Source: Juglans regia
Taxonomy: Eukaryota; Streptophyta; Magnoliopsida; Fagales; Juglandaceae
Direction: 5' to 3'
Assembly (NCBI RefSeq): GCF_001411555.2
Contig: NC_049912.1
Coordinates: 14,951,145 to 15,015,144, forward strand
DNA length: 64,000 nt
The notes beneath the pieces were generated by a model. That model was not told the DNA's origin. It did no database searches and saw only the letters and a list, made by a program, of their open reading frames with translations. Made by a program: the position numbers and the translations under genes. Shown one piece after another: positions 1-11,512 of the stretch (the stretch's first letter is position 1; every line of letters starts with the position of its first letter).

Positions 1-576
1 TAATCAAGTAATTAAACATAAAGGTTCTTCTTTGTGCCAAGTGTCTAATACCATTTACTATGTGTGGCTAAGATCTTGCCAAGTGTCCAAATTAAACTTC
101 TCTAACATAATTTGGACATTCCACACTGTGATTTTGAAAACACTACAATGGGTGTGCTTATTGAGGTTACTATTCACTCTAAAAAAACATAATAAACTTA
201 GTACTAAAAAATTTTAAATATTCATATTAACCTATAGTGAAAATCGTTCACTGAAATTCAACCCCGAAGTGCCCCTAAAAAATAATTGCACAATTTCCAA
301 CAGACATTTCGTCCGAAATTATGAAAATAGGCTATTGCGCCATAAAATTCTAAATAATGCACTAAGTCTAATGGCATAGACCATAACTCATTCAGACACT
401 TCTAACTATCTCAAATAATTAAACCCATAAATCTAGCACCATAGTGAGTGATAACACTGATCATGATGACAGACTAAAATCTAAGCGATTGGTCGATTCG
501 TAAAAACTTATGGGTTTTCACGAGATTCCTAAAGTCAATAGAAATTCCACCAATGAATTTCTAGTGGGCTATTACA
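1..576 (-). mobile_element. LTR fragment, family D1 (Ty3/gypsy-like), cut by window edge
   Basis: This stretch is collinear and strongly similar to 22,541-23,117, the U3 start of the complete solo LTR at 18,485-23,117. It ends in ATTACA at 576, which read on the minus strand is the TG start of the LTR. The body of the LTR lies to the left, outside the window. It contains no coding sequence; the 61-codon frame at 32-217 is chance. The flanking 5 bp (577-581, TAATT) may be a target-site duplication but its partner is outside the window. Confidence 0.75.
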
Positions 577-876
577 TAATTTATCATCGGGCTCATTAGT
601 TGGCCTTCTTGGTCTCACCATCTTCCTGTCATAGAGCAATCTTCAACCCCGCTTAAAACCCAGACAAATCAAACACAACCCAAAAGCAACACCAAAAAAA
701 TTATCAAATAAGATAAAATCGAATCAAATCAAATAACCTAAAATAAGAAAAACATAACCCATAATATATCAAACTTTAAAATAAATAGTTTTAACTTACA
801 ACTTTAAAAAAAAATACTGGTAGCACACTAAAGGGACATGTGGCTTTACCCAGAGCCAAACCGCTCTGATACCACC
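577..876 (-). mobile_element. Start of internal region of element B
   Basis: Read on the minus strand, this is the DNA directly downstream of the 5' LTR at 877-2908. It begins with a primer binding site (863-874) and continues as an A-rich untranslated leader. No gag-like frame is visible in the 300 bp that remain. It is cut at 576 by LTR D1, so the element was either interrupted by that insertion or continues to the left of the window. Confidence 0.6.
863..874 (-). promoter_or_regulatory. Primer binding site, tRNA-iMet type
   Basis: The minus strand reads TGGTATCAGAGC, an exact match to the usual plant PBS complementary to the 3' end of initiator tRNA-Met. It lies two bases from the LTR end at 877, where minus-strand DNA synthesis would be primed. 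This fixes both the orientation of element B and the inner end of its 5' LTR. Confidence 0.9.
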
Positions 877-2908
877 TGTGGCGCCCCCGACTCTCGTGTA
901 CTAGAACACGGGAATTGAGACACTCGGATGATGACAACACGGTCATGCATCCCAACGATAGTGCCAAGTGTGTGTACATACAACAGTGTACAATAAACAA
1001 CGCAGTGGATAATTTAAATAAGTCAATTAAGTACCAGAATTTTTAATACAATTTAACATAAGTAAAAATGGTTTAAAAGAGTTATGCAGTCATCCCAAAT
1101 AAAATATAATACAAGGCTAAATACAAAATCGAGTGATCTCATATTACTCCTCGGCCGGAGCTGAATCCTCAGGCTCACCCTCAGCATCATCTGCATCAAA
1201 ATCTGCGTTACCACAAAACGGTACCGTAGCTAAGTATAATCTAAACAACTCACGAGATAAAAATGCATTAATGCAACCAACAATAATGCATGCATATGAT
1301 GAAATATACATTATGCCCAAAACATCATTTTTCCCGAAAATGAATACTTTCCAACGCATGCCAAAATCCCATCTGGCCCAAAATATTTCCATAAAAATAT
1401 TTTCCCAGAAAATGTTCCAAAACAATAATTCATAATTTTTCCAGAAAATTATTCACACAAAATCCGTACCCAACACATGCTATTTTCCCAGAAAATAGTC
1501 CAATAATCAATTTTAGCGTATGCACCATGATCTCCCCTAGGGACCATCCGCACATCCTGGCACCTTTCGCCATGTGAAGTAACGAGCGATGCCCAGTTCT
1601 GCACCCAGCGCGTACATGGCCAAGTATCCTCTAGCCCCCGCCAGCAGATGGGCCACAGAGTCGGCACGAGAGCGTTACCATCTCGTCCAATCCTGGTGTT
1701 GCCCAGCGACAACCCAGGGGACGTCACTTAGTATATTCCACTCCCGAGTGACCAAAAGAGCTCCACCGAGATAACGCCCCATCTTGGCTTGGGGTCGTGA
1801 TACGCATGCACCCAAAAAATCATTTCTCACATGGAAACCCAGTTTTCAATAAACACATGAACATGAATGCAATTACACGAAAATCCAGTTTTCATTTACA
1901 AACATGAACATGCATGCAGTTATGCCATGTACATGAAACGACATCAATAACCAACAACCAACAATTGCCAACACAATCCAATCACAAAACCACTCCATTC
2001 TCCAATCCATCCGGCACTCTTACTCCTCGGACTCAGTCCGGCATAATCAACCAGATCATAGTGAAATGAGTTAGTGCAAAAATATATTTAAATCACGAAA
2101 GTTCTATGGGAAAATACTTACAGTGCTATATTATAATTTCAGAAGGATCACGGAGCTACAAGAAGTGGCAACACAGCAACAGAACAGTGTCGAATGCACT
2201 GTGGCCATGGGTCTCAAAAGCTCACTTTTGAACAGGGACAAACCAAGACCCGAGATTACTAGGGAATGTGGTGAGAAAATGGTGGCCGAAGGTGGCGCGA
2301 CGGCGGTGCAAGGAATGCCACGGCTAGAGGGCGGGCGCTGGAGCTAATGGTGGTGCGAGAGGAGCTGGGATTGAAAGGCGGTGGTCGCCGGCCGGTGGGG
2401 AAGGGAAGGAGAGGGGAGGTGTCAGTCACGGCGGCGTGCAGCAGTGGGCTGGGTGGAGAAGAAGAAAACGCACGGGGGAGAGTGGGAGCAGGTCGTGCGT
2501 GCGGGGAGAGAGGAAGAAGAAAAAAAATGGGGAAAAAGAAAAAGAGAAGAAAGAAAATGGGAAAAGAAAATGAAAAGGAAAGAAATGAGGTCCAATCCTC
2601 ACATCTTGGGTCATACAAATGATCCAACAAAAAAGATTTCAAAACAGCAAGTTAAATAAAAAAATTCAAACGTAGTGATTAAATGAAAATAAAATAATTA
2701 AATCCAACAATAACTAATTTAAAATGAAAAGAAATTTAAATGCATAACCATAATCAATAATAAGATAGCACATCAAAATAATTTTGAAAAATTAAAAATC
2801 ATAAAATAAACCAACTAAAAAATCTGGCAAATTTAAAACAAGAGAATAACTTTTTGAATTAATAAAATAATCATTCAATAAAAATACACTAAAATACGGG
2901 GTGTTACA
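877..2908 (-). mobile_element. 5' LTR of element B (Ty3/gypsy-like)
   Basis: The 2,032-bp LTR runs on the minus strand from TGTAACACCC at 2908 to GCGCCACA at 877, and a PBS follows immediately. At about 1,735-1,800 it carries a diverged form of a block shared with the other long LTRs of the window (see 36,650, 58,550, 19,805). The purine-rich strip 2,340-2,600 produces ORF-like frames that are low-complexity Arg/Lys/Glu or Ser/Pro/Phe strings, not proteins. Its right edge abuts LINE coding sequence directly, so it was inserted into that LINE. The left TSD partner is outside the window. Confidence 0.8.
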
Positions 2909-2997
2909 GTTGCACCTTTCAAATTTTATCAATAACGCCGAAGTTGGGGTAAAGTTTGGTTGTTTTGGGATGATAGTTTGGATTTTGAGCTTATTCA

Positions 2998-3605
2998 ATG
3001 ACTGATCAAGTTCTGTCTAGATGGTTTGTGTGTGGTAATGTGAAGGTTTTGGTTTCCATAGTATATGCAAGTTGTTTTCAGAGGAAGCACATGGAGTTAT
3101 GGGAGTACTTGTGTGATCTAGATGCAGATGATGGGCCATATTTTCTGGGTGGTGATATTGTTTGTTGTGATGAGGAAAAGGTCAGGGGCTTGTTGAGAGC
3201 ATCTTGGGAAAGAGAGGAATTTAAGTTATGCATCCAGGATTGTGGACTCATTGAGATTCCTTCAGGGGGGAATAAATTTTCTTGGTGTAATGGTGTAGAC
3301 TCGGGGGGAGGAGGATTTGGGCTATGTTGGATAGGATCTTAGTGAATTATTTGTTCCTAAATGCTTTCAAAGCTGCCCGTATGGAATATGTTTTGAGAAC
3401 TTCTTCGGACCATTGTCTTATTTTAATCTATTTGGAAACGGAAATGAGTAGTGGGGTTAAATATTTTTGGTTTCAACGGACATGGGGGTCGCATGAAGGC
3501 TTTTTACCGTTGGTCCGTGAGTATTGGAATCAAAAGGTTGATGGTTGTGCTATGGTGAGGCTACGTCAAAAGCTGAAATGCGTGAAGCATGTATTGAGGA
3601 AATGA
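2998..3605 (+). pseudogene. LINE endonuclease (AP-endonuclease-like) fragment
   Basis: Two overlapping frames (2998-3342 and 3324-3605) give one endonuclease separated by a frameshift near 3,330. Visible family landmarks are YFLGGDIV (usually a GDFN-type metal-binding motif, here degraded), a CIQDCGLIEI stretch, FSWCNG, and SSDHCLILI, which contains the DH of the catalytic His-Asp pair. In an active LINE this domain nicks target DNA. Here the frameshift and the altered GDFN motif argue for a dead copy. Confidence 0.8.
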
Positions 3606-3876
3606 AATATTGAAACATTTGGGAGAGTTAAAATGGAGATTAAAAATGTGGAATAAAGAATTATGGAGCTTGAAGAGATGCTTTGTGCTGATTTCCCTCA
3701 AGAAAGTGAGAGCGAGTAATTATTGTGCAAGCAGTGGCACTTGATGTGACTTCACCGGGAGGAAATTTTGGGTTGCCAAAAGTCGAGAATAAAATGGTTA
3801 ACGGATGGAGACTTGAATTCAGCCTTTTTTCATGCTTCCTTACTGGTGAAAAAAAAAGAATAAGCTGATTGAGTGC

Positions 3877-4847
3877 ATGAAGCTTAGTGATGGGACTCAG
3901 TTATACTTAGCGGAAGAAGTTCATGATGCGGTAGTCTTATTTTTCCAGGATTTACTCTCAGCGTCACCGGTGGACGTGAATGATGGGTGCTTACGTTTGC
4001 TAGAACTTGTTGTTACCGAAAGAGAGAATGAGTTGTTATGTGCGCCTCCAACCATTGATGAAGTGAAAGCTGCATTGTGGTATATTCTTCAGGATAGTAG
4101 TCTTGGGCCCGATGGTTTCTCGGCAAGTTTTTTTATCCTTACGTGGGGGGTTGTGAAGCAAGATCTATTTGACATGGCGAAGGAATTTTTTGAAGGTATT
4201 CCCTTGAAAAATCATTTGGTGCTACTAATATTGTTTTGATTTCGAGGGTGGATGTGTAGGAGAGTTTTGATCATTTTAGGCCTATTAGTTTGTGTTCGGT
4301 GGTCTATAAAATCATGGTTTTTAGATTGGTACCAATAATTGGGGGAATTGTTTCGTTTGAGCAGGCTACATTTATTCATAGTTTTGAAAATATGGCTATT
4401 GCTCAAGAACTTGTTCGTGGTATGAATCAGAAGACGAGAGGGGGTAATGTTATGATGAAGATTGATATGGCGAAGACTTATGATTGAGTTAATTTGAGGT
4501 TTTCGTTGGAGGGGCTATGGCGTTTGGGCTTTTCAGAAAAATGGAGGTCTCTAATTCTTAACTCCATTTCTTCTCCAGTTTTTTCTGTCATGTTGAATGG
4601 TTGTAGTAAGGGATTTTTCAAGCCATCTCGTGGGTTACGTCAGGGGAATCCTCTTTCCCCATATTTATTTATTTTGTCAGAAGAATTGCTCTCTCGTATG
4701 CTTCGACACGAATTTCAAGTGGGGAAAGTAAAGGCGTTTAATTCAAATGGGGGAGTTCGGGTATGTCATTTTCTTTATGTAGATGATCTTCTGATATTTG
4801 AAAATGGTAGTAAGGATTCTATTTGGAATTTCATGGAAGTCATTTGA
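3877..4847 (+). pseudogene. LINE reverse transcriptase domain
   Basis: Three successive frames (3877-4239, 4290-4487, 4494-4847) together cover most of an RVT_1 domain. Landmarks are LGPDGFSASFF near the start, FDHFRPISL-like DNA at about 4,265, KIDMAKTYD, GLRQGNPLSPYLF near 4,631 and FLYVDDLLIF with the catalytic YVDD at 4776-4787. In active elements it copies the RNA at the nicked target. In-frame stops at about 4,238 and 4,485 and intervening shifts make it a pseudogene, though the catalytic Asp pair itself is retained. Confidence 0.9.
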
Positions 4848-5272
4848 AAATATGAGAGTGTATCGAGCCAACTTGTAAACCCGAGTAAGTCTTCTATTTT
4901 TTTCTCAAAGAATCTTGCCTATGGTAGGAAGAGACAACTGATGCAACTTTCGGGATTTGTAGAAGGGGCTTGGCCTTGTGTGTATTTGGGGATGCCACTT
5001 TACGTTGGGAGATAGACTTTAAATATGTTTATCCTTTATTGGCAAAAGTTCAAAAAACATTAGCAGGTTGGAAGAGTAAATTACTTTCTTTGGCAGAAAA
5101 TTAATTCAAATTAAGCATGTTCTCAATAGTATGCCCATACATTTGTTGTCAGATGAACTTGCCTAAAGGGATTTTTGCTAAGTTCAAGAGTATTTTTTTG
5201 AATTTTCTTTGGGGTTCAAGTGTGTAAACAAAGAAAAGGAAATGGGTCTCATGGCGTTGTATTTGTTTTCTG

Positions 5273-6194
5273 GTGGATGAAGGAGGGTTGGGTATTAGGG
5301 ATATTACGGAGGTCTGGAAGTCTCTATTTTTGAAATTTGCATGGAAACTAATTTTGGGAGGTTCCTTATGGTCTGATTTTTTCAGGAAAAAAAATACATT
5401 GGGGATGGTCATATTGCTGCCCCTGGATTGTCAGTACAAGGTTCTGGTTTTTGGAAAAATGTTATGGAAGTATTGTCGTTGATGATTAGGTGCTCGAAGT
5501 GGATAGTTCGAGAGGGGGCGGTAAAATTCTGGTTTGATAATTGGCTTGGTGAGGGGCCGATTGCAGCTTGCTTACCTATTGTGGGTGATCCAAATTTGCT
5601 TGTACATAATTTATGAGAGGGTTTGGGATGGAACCTAGAGGTGGCTTGGCAGTTGGTGGATGAAAAAATGGTGTAGAAAATTATACATTCAAACGTGCGA
5701 GTTAGGGAGGGGAGGGATGTACTGGTTTGGCAGAATACAATGTAGGAGAATTTTACTACAAAGTCGGCTTGGCAAATTATTCGATCTCGTTGGAGTATGT
5801 GTCCTTGGAAGAAATGGCTATGGCAGGATCATGTTCCGAAGAAGATGTCATTTTTGTGTTGGCGAGCACATCAAAATGCGGTTCCGGTTGATGATGTTAT
5901 TCAACAAGTTGGTATCCTGGTTGTTTCTAAGTGCCATGCCAATGCTGTGTTGCTAATAAGGTTGAGACCTTATATCATGTTCTTTGTGATGGAGAAGGAC
6001 CAAGAAAATTTTGGGATCTTTTTTGCTGCTTTATTTTCTGTCCATTTACCAAATACTTGAGTGTGGATGGATGTTGTGAATGTGTGGTGGTTTCGGGCTT
6101 CTTTAACCTTGTAGGTACGTTGGCTCCGTGGTATTATGTACAAGCATCATTCAAATGGTTAAATGTTTTATTGTGGAGATTTCAGGGGGCTTGA
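5273..6194 (+). pseudogene. LINE post-RT region with RT-associated zinc-binding domain
   Basis: 5273-5616 resembles the plant LINE linker (GGLGIRDI motif, then WIVREGAVKFWFDNWLGEG). 5797-6060 carries the zf-RVT pattern: a WLWQDHVPKKMSFLCWRAHQ stretch followed by a Cys/His-containing segment. The domain follows RT in many plant LINEs and probably binds nucleic acid. Several frames overlap here because of small indels. Confidence 0.8.
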
Positions 6195-6299
6195 AATCTT
6201 TTAAATGAGTGGGTGAACATGACTTGTGAATTTTGAGAGCTTTAAATTGCCCAGTGGTACCCATTGTAGTAAGGCCGCTGACATTAGTTGCTTAGAATT

Positions 6300-6700
6300 C
6301 TCCTTCAAAGGGTTTCACCAAACTCAATGTGGATGGTTGTTCACTTGGCAATCCTGGGATGGCTAGTAGGGTGATTCGGAATGTGCAAGGCAAGGTACTT
6401 GGGGTTTTGCCCATTGCTATGGCCAAGCGACAAATACCATTGCTGAATGTATAGCTTTTGTGGATGGTCTTCATCTTTGTCAACAGTTGTGACTGAGAGA
6501 TGTGTTGGTTGAGTTGGACTCTAGTGTTGTGGTGGGTTGGTATAGCATAGGGACGTGTACATATTGGTATATGTGGGATTTTTGGGAGGAAGTACAATCT
6601 ATTATTTCTTCTCGAAATGTTTTTTAAACATGTGTTTAGGGAAGCTAATATGGTTGCTGATTTTTTTATCAAAACATGGGGCGAGTGGCGTCACTTGGGA
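6300..6700 (+). pseudogene. LINE C-terminal RNase H-like domain
   Basis: KLNVDGCSLGNPG near 6,320 is the first catalytic block of the RNase H (RVT_3) type found at the end of plant LINE ORF2. HVFREANMVADFF near 6,630 is the C-terminal block with the last Asp. Between them are several stops, for example near 6,490. The domain normally degrades RNA in RNA-DNA hybrids. Confidence 0.8.
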
Positions 6701-6906
6701 TTTTGTTAGGGAGGAGTTTGGTCTGGGGAGACTTAAGGGTCTTATACATACAGATAGAATGGGTTTTGGTTATGTTAGATGTTAGGAGAATTGGGAGGTT
6801 TGTTGGGAATTTCTTTTTTGGGACTTATTTTATTGATGTAATTATGGCGATTCCTCTGCCTTAGTGAGGGTTTTTTTAATAAAATGTGGAGGTGCTGTTT
6901 TCCTTC

Positions 6907-6920
6907 AAAAAAAAAAAAAA
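6907..6920 (+). other. LINE 3' poly-A tail
   Basis: Fourteen consecutive A mark the 3' end of the LINE. Target-primed integration leaves such tails. The 5' copy of its target-site duplication would be outside the window. Confidence 0.85.
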
Positions 6921-8190
6921 TTCACGTATTCACATACTCACATTTTCACAACAATATTCCCAAAAATTCACAACAATATCCAAACAAAGTTTAGAAATAT
7001 ACCTAGCAATATCTCTTTATAAATGACAAGCTTAAAAAATCCCAACAAATATTCATTCAAACAAAAAACACAATACTGTTGAGAATGTTTGTGAATAGTA
7101 GTGAAAAAATAATAATAGAATATTGAATAGTAGTAAAAAGTAGGTGAAAAGTAATGAATAGTAGTAAAAGTAGGTAAAAAGTAATAATAAAATAAAGAAT
7201 GGTAGTGAGAGTGTTTGAGACTACTTGAAGTACTCTTATTAGCCTTTTCTCCCTATTAGGCACTGGTTGAATGCAAATGGAATGAATTGTCTTCAACCCG
7301 TGAGATTAAAGACATCCCAGACTTGTCTGGGGCGTCTTTATTTTTTTTCAAATTTTTTTTTACTTACGTCTAAATTACAAGAACGACAGTATTTTAATAT
7401 GTCAATCGAGTTATTGTAGTGACATTTCAAATGAAAAGTCACTGCATCAAAATAGCGGTCCATTCGAACGTGACAATATACGTTCGCACGTTACGTAAAC
7501 TTTTGGGTTCCCGCTGAAAGAACCGCCTAATTTTTAACACTCACAAACGTTTGAATGTACGATATTTCACATTCTAACATTAATAATTCCCACAACAAGC
7601 ACAGATCACACGGATTAAGTTTGAACATATAATTCAAAACATTCGCACGTTTTGATGATGATTTCATAGTTGAGGTGACCCATAATTCACGCGGGAAAGA
7701 TCCTGCCAATTTTTCATTCACGTTCACACATCTAGGTTTAACATTTGAACGTCAATGTGTGACGTTAGAACATTACGTTGTACATGTTCGAACATAAATA
7801 TCTCAAGTTCTCTAACAATTAATGCCGGAAAAGATCCCGCCAAATTTTTAACCACGTTCAAATTTGTTATTCCACATTCGCATGTCACCACAAAATGCGC
7901 AAATGTAGATATGTATTGTTCGAACGTCATTCATATATTTATATATATATATATTTTTAAAAAATAGTGGTTTATATATTCATATATTTATATATTAGCT
8001 TATAATATGTTACTACATAACTCTAGTTGTTAATTACACTTTATTAATATATTAACAACACTAGACTAGTATATATAGTATATATACTATACTTGTGCAG
8101 ATAATGTACTAGTGTAACATATATATATATATACTAGTACATAGTATTATTAGTATAACATATATTATTAGCTTAGAATATCGATGCTCC
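6921..8190. other. AT-rich noncoding DNA with short repeats
   Basis: No protein-like frame is visible. 7,081-7,240 is built from repeated GAATAGTAGT and AAAAGTAGGT motifs. 7,440-7,930 is enriched in ACGT and TTCGAA cores and holds three spaced copies of a GAAAGA-TCC(T/C)GCC-AATTTTT-like motif at 7,510, 7,690 and 7,824. 7,930-8,170 is dominated by TA-rich simple sequence. This resembles non-autonomous DNA transposon debris, but I could not define terminal inverted repeats. Confidence 0.5.
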
Positions 8191-8599
8191 TATGCGCTAG
8201 CTCCTTTGCGCCATTGTCGTTGTTTCACTTTGCTCTTCTTTCTTTCTTTTTTTCGTAAATGTATACACCTGTTCGCCGTTGTCGTACAGCTTGTGCATAA
8301 CTCTTGATCATTAATAAAACTGCCTTATATTTTGCTGTGCTAGGCTGCTTGTTTTTGGGTATACTTCTCCGATGTTTCCTTCTTCTCCTTTCCCTTTTTC
8401 TACGGTCGGCCTGAGGGATTTTGATGCATGAAATTATGGGGTTTACATTAGGTGGGGGGATTGTCTTCGTCCATGCTTTACGGTCCACCCCACCAGAGCC
8501 TTACCTATTCTTGACGTCCCCACTAGTCGAAGGCACTCTACTTATTTTGTCCTCATTCGCCCACGTTAGTAAGTTGTCCTCGTGGTGCCTTTAGCGATA

Positions 8600-10720
8600 T
8601 TATTGACGAGGTCGATGAAAATCCTCCCTAAGAGTTAAATCGCGTTAGGGAGACTCCGATTGACATGGGGGTCGGGGTAAGTATCCAGGTGACCGGGAGG
8701 CCAGACATGCTCTCCGTTGCGGGAGGGACAAGGCAGCCTCTAACTCGACTCGTCCCTTTTGTCCCTATAGGAGGTAGGTTGTTCAGGTAGTTTAGGACTG
8801 GACCCGCTCCCCCCATTGGCATTGCGCATTTAATTCTTGACTGAAAAATAAGCAGACTATCATAACTTTATCCTTACATTCGTAAGAGTTAGACTTCGCA
8901 AATCTGGAACCTTTGGCCTATGACGCAATGTGCTTGTCGCTTTTTACCATGTTGTTGATGTCCATGTTCCTTGGTGCAGCATTCGGGCGGTTGAAGGACT
9001 CAGTCCGCACTCCATCGGGGAGAGGTCAAGATGCCTCAGGCCAACCTACCCCTTTAACCCCTGAGTAGGTAATTTGTTTGGGCGGCCATGAGGCTAGTTC
9101 ATTCTTTATTGTGGTGGGAGTCGGGGTAAGTAGTTAGTGGGCCGAAAGGCTGGGCCTGCTCTCATCTGCGGGAGGGTCTGAGCGGCCTCTAGGGAAAATT
9201 GCCCCTGCTACCCGACTGGGAGGTAATTTGTTCCAGTAGTCTTGGACTGAACCCTCTCCCGCTCATTAACATCGCATAGTTTGCCATTCAGCTAAGCTAC
9301 TCGTCCTTCGTGGTGGCGCACCCATTGCTTTGATGTTTTACCATTGGAGACTTTGTTCACGTCGGATAGTCGAAAGCCTAAGCCCGCATTCCATTAGGGA
9401 GAGGTCGGGATGCATCAAACTCTCCCCTTTGGTTTCTTGAGGAGGTAACTTCTTTGGACGGCTATGGGGCTGGTCTGCTCTTTCACTGCTCTAGTTGGGG
9501 TAAGTATTTGGGTAGCTGAAAGGCTGGACCTGCTCTCCACTGTGGGAGGGTTTGAGCGGCCTCTGGACCACTCTCCCCTTTCACCCCGCGAGGAGGTAGT
9601 ATGTTTGAGTAGTTTGAGACTGAACCTGCTCTCGCTTGTTGACATTGCAGAAATAGGTAGATTCAGGTCAAGCTGGTGTCGAACCCACTCTTTGTTCGCA
9701 GTGGAGGTAGGGGTAAGTCTTTGGGCTACCGGGGGGCTGGACCCACACTCCTTCGTGGGAGGGGTAGAGCATCCTCTAGCGTGACTCACCACTTTAAATT
9801 CTGCAAGGAGGTAAGTTTTCAGGCAATTTGTAACTGGACCCGCTCTTGCATGTTGTAATAGGAAGGTAGGAGTCTTTACAATTATTTGCCTAAGACTGAC
9901 CGCACTCAACCACATCACGAGGGTCTAAAAAAGCAGGAGATTACACTCATCCTTTAATTTTATGAAATTTAAACGGTAGTAGTCCTCTCTTCACATGATA
10001 AGGGTGAAGATAAGTTGTTGGGTAAATGGGAAGCGAGAACGCCCTCATAAAGAAAGGAATGAGAATAGCCTTGGGCACTAGTCCTCATTTTGGTCTCTGT
10101 AGAGATTCTGGTGAGGCAGTGAGACTAGACACCTCACCTTTCGGTTGATGTCAGCGGAAAGGTAAGTGATTAGAGGTGGCTGAGCTACTTTTCATTAAGC
10201 GGGAGGTAGGGAGTGATTCTAGAGGCTGTAGGGGTTGGAGGGAGAGAGGGGAGAGGACCTGCTCTCCATTGTGGGAGGGGTAGAGCTACCTTTGTCCTAG
10301 CTCTCCCCTTGATCTCGCACGAGGTACATTGTTCGGACAGTTTGAGACTGGACTCGCTTTTGCCTATTGATGCTCGTAATAAATGTAAGTCTTTGTCTTT
10401 GGACAGCCGAGTGCTGCCTCCGCACTCCGCCGTGGGAAGGATGAGGTAGCCTTTGCGTACAAATGCTTTTGGTACCCCGTGGGGGAGGTAACGTTTTTGG
10501 ATAGCGATGTGGCTGGTCCACTCTTCGCTGCTATGGGGGTTAGGGTAAGTTGTTAGGGCTACCGAGGGGATAGGACCTGCTCTCCATCACAGGAGGGGTA
10601 GAGCGGCCTTCAGCCTAGCTCTCCCCTTGATCTCGCGAGAGGTACGCTGATCGGATAGTTTGAAACTGAACCCATTCTCGCCAGTTAGCATCATAGGGAA
10701 GGTAGGCATTAATTTGACGA
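8600..10720. repeat. Irregular GC-richer tandem repeat field
   Basis: A degenerate module recurs at about 8,695, 9,143, 9,525, 9,735, 10,253 and 10,573. It reads as GGACC-type DNA, then GCTCTCC, GGGAGGGGTAGAGC, CTCTCCCCTT, GAGGTA and TTTGAGACTG. A second half-module (GCACTCC...GGGAGAGG...GAGGTAACTT) alternates with it at about 9,008, 9,388 and 10,420. Spacing is irregular, about 210-520 bp. The field lies immediately downstream (minus strand) of the Tat-like gag-protease remnant, where Tat/Ogre-group elements often carry tandem repeats. Its assignment to that element is inference. Confidence 0.65.
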
Positions 10721-10899
10721 TGATTTTGTCATTGTTTTGTCAACGATGCAAAATTTGAAGTAGGTGTGGTGCACTATCCTGAAAAATCATGTGTTTCATT
10801 AAATAACAAGAATTTTCGGTATTCAAGTAGCTAATTACAAAATAAGGGGAGATGGAGCCTTGAGTGGGGAACTTTTGCCTGCTTTACCTTTGCCTCTGG

Positions 10900-11512
10900 A
10901 ACAATGCACCCTCCCCCTCCCCCTCGAGCCCAGCAGAGCAAGTCATAGACTAAGGCTTGCTTGGGCTCCTTAAGCGGTGCATGCCCTACTATCTCCTGGA
11001 GGTGTCGATTGGGATGCCCCCACTATCTTTCTGCTTCAGTTCTTGGACGTACCATTCCTTCACCAGGACCTATTCGCCTCACATTTCTCCCACTCCTTGG
11101 GAAGTCTAGAATTTCATTTTGAAATGGTAGGTTGAGATAACTGCCCGCAAGTTGTTGAGGGTGGGCCTTCTGATGATGGCATTATAGTATGATGGGGTCC
11201 TCACCACTTGGAAGTCGACCATGATTGAGGTAGTGTGAGGGGTGCTACCTGCAAGGACCGACAACGCGATGGTTCCCAAGGATGAACCATATCCTCGGGG
11301 AAGCCCTACAGGGGCATGGAGGCTGGCTGCAGCTGGGCAGTGTCTATTCCCATCCTGGGGAAGGCTTCCCAAAGTAGGATGTTCATGGTGCTCCTGTTGT
11401 TGATAAGGATTCTTTGGGTGGTGAAGTTGGCAACCAACATGGTCACCACAAGTGCACCATCATGGTAGTACAGGACCTCTTCTCCGTCAGCCTCCCAAAA
11501 GGAGACGACCAA
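10900..11512 (-). pseudogene. Tat-like Ty3/gypsy protease region
   Basis: The minus-strand frame 11,512-11,306 contains DGALVVTMLVANF, then RILINNRSTMNILLWEAF, the retropepsin active-site segment of Tat-group elements. The usual D(N)GSSAD core is altered here to NNRST, so the catalytic Asp is missing. The frame shifts and continues at 11,372-11,106 with VRTPSYYNAIIRRPTLNNL and ISTYHFKMKF, the conserved stretch after protease in these elements. A frayed continuation (YVQELKQK) reaches about 10,990. No reverse transcriptase follows, so the pol region is deleted. Confidence 0.85.

Larger units (their letters stand above)
2909..6920 (+). mobile_element. LINE (plant L1-type non-LTR retrotransposon), 5' part missing, decayed
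   Basis: Domains appear in the expected plant LINE order on the plus strand: endonuclease C-terminal part, reverse transcriptase, Cys/His-type RT-associated domain and RNase H. A short 3' UTR and a 14-A tail at 6907-6920 follow. Many stops and frameshifts make it non-functional. It starts inside the endonuclease where LTR B was inserted, so its 5' part (ORF1 and EN start) should lie left of element B, outside the window. Confidence 0.9.

Noticed and set aside
863..874. Possible tRNA-Met gene fragment
   Set aside because: Only the 12 bases complementary to the tRNA 3' end are present, next to an LTR end. This is a primer binding site. The same holds for 51,576 and 51,849.
2259..2659. Frames rich in Lys/Glu or Phe/Pro/Ser
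   Set aside because: They are produced by the purine-rich strip of LTR B and have no sequence complexity.
7309..7345. Hairpin followed by T-run (AGACATCCCAGAC/GTCTGGGGCGTCT)
   Set aside because: It looks like a bacterial terminator, but the context is plant nuclear DNA. Two mismatches and no linked gene.
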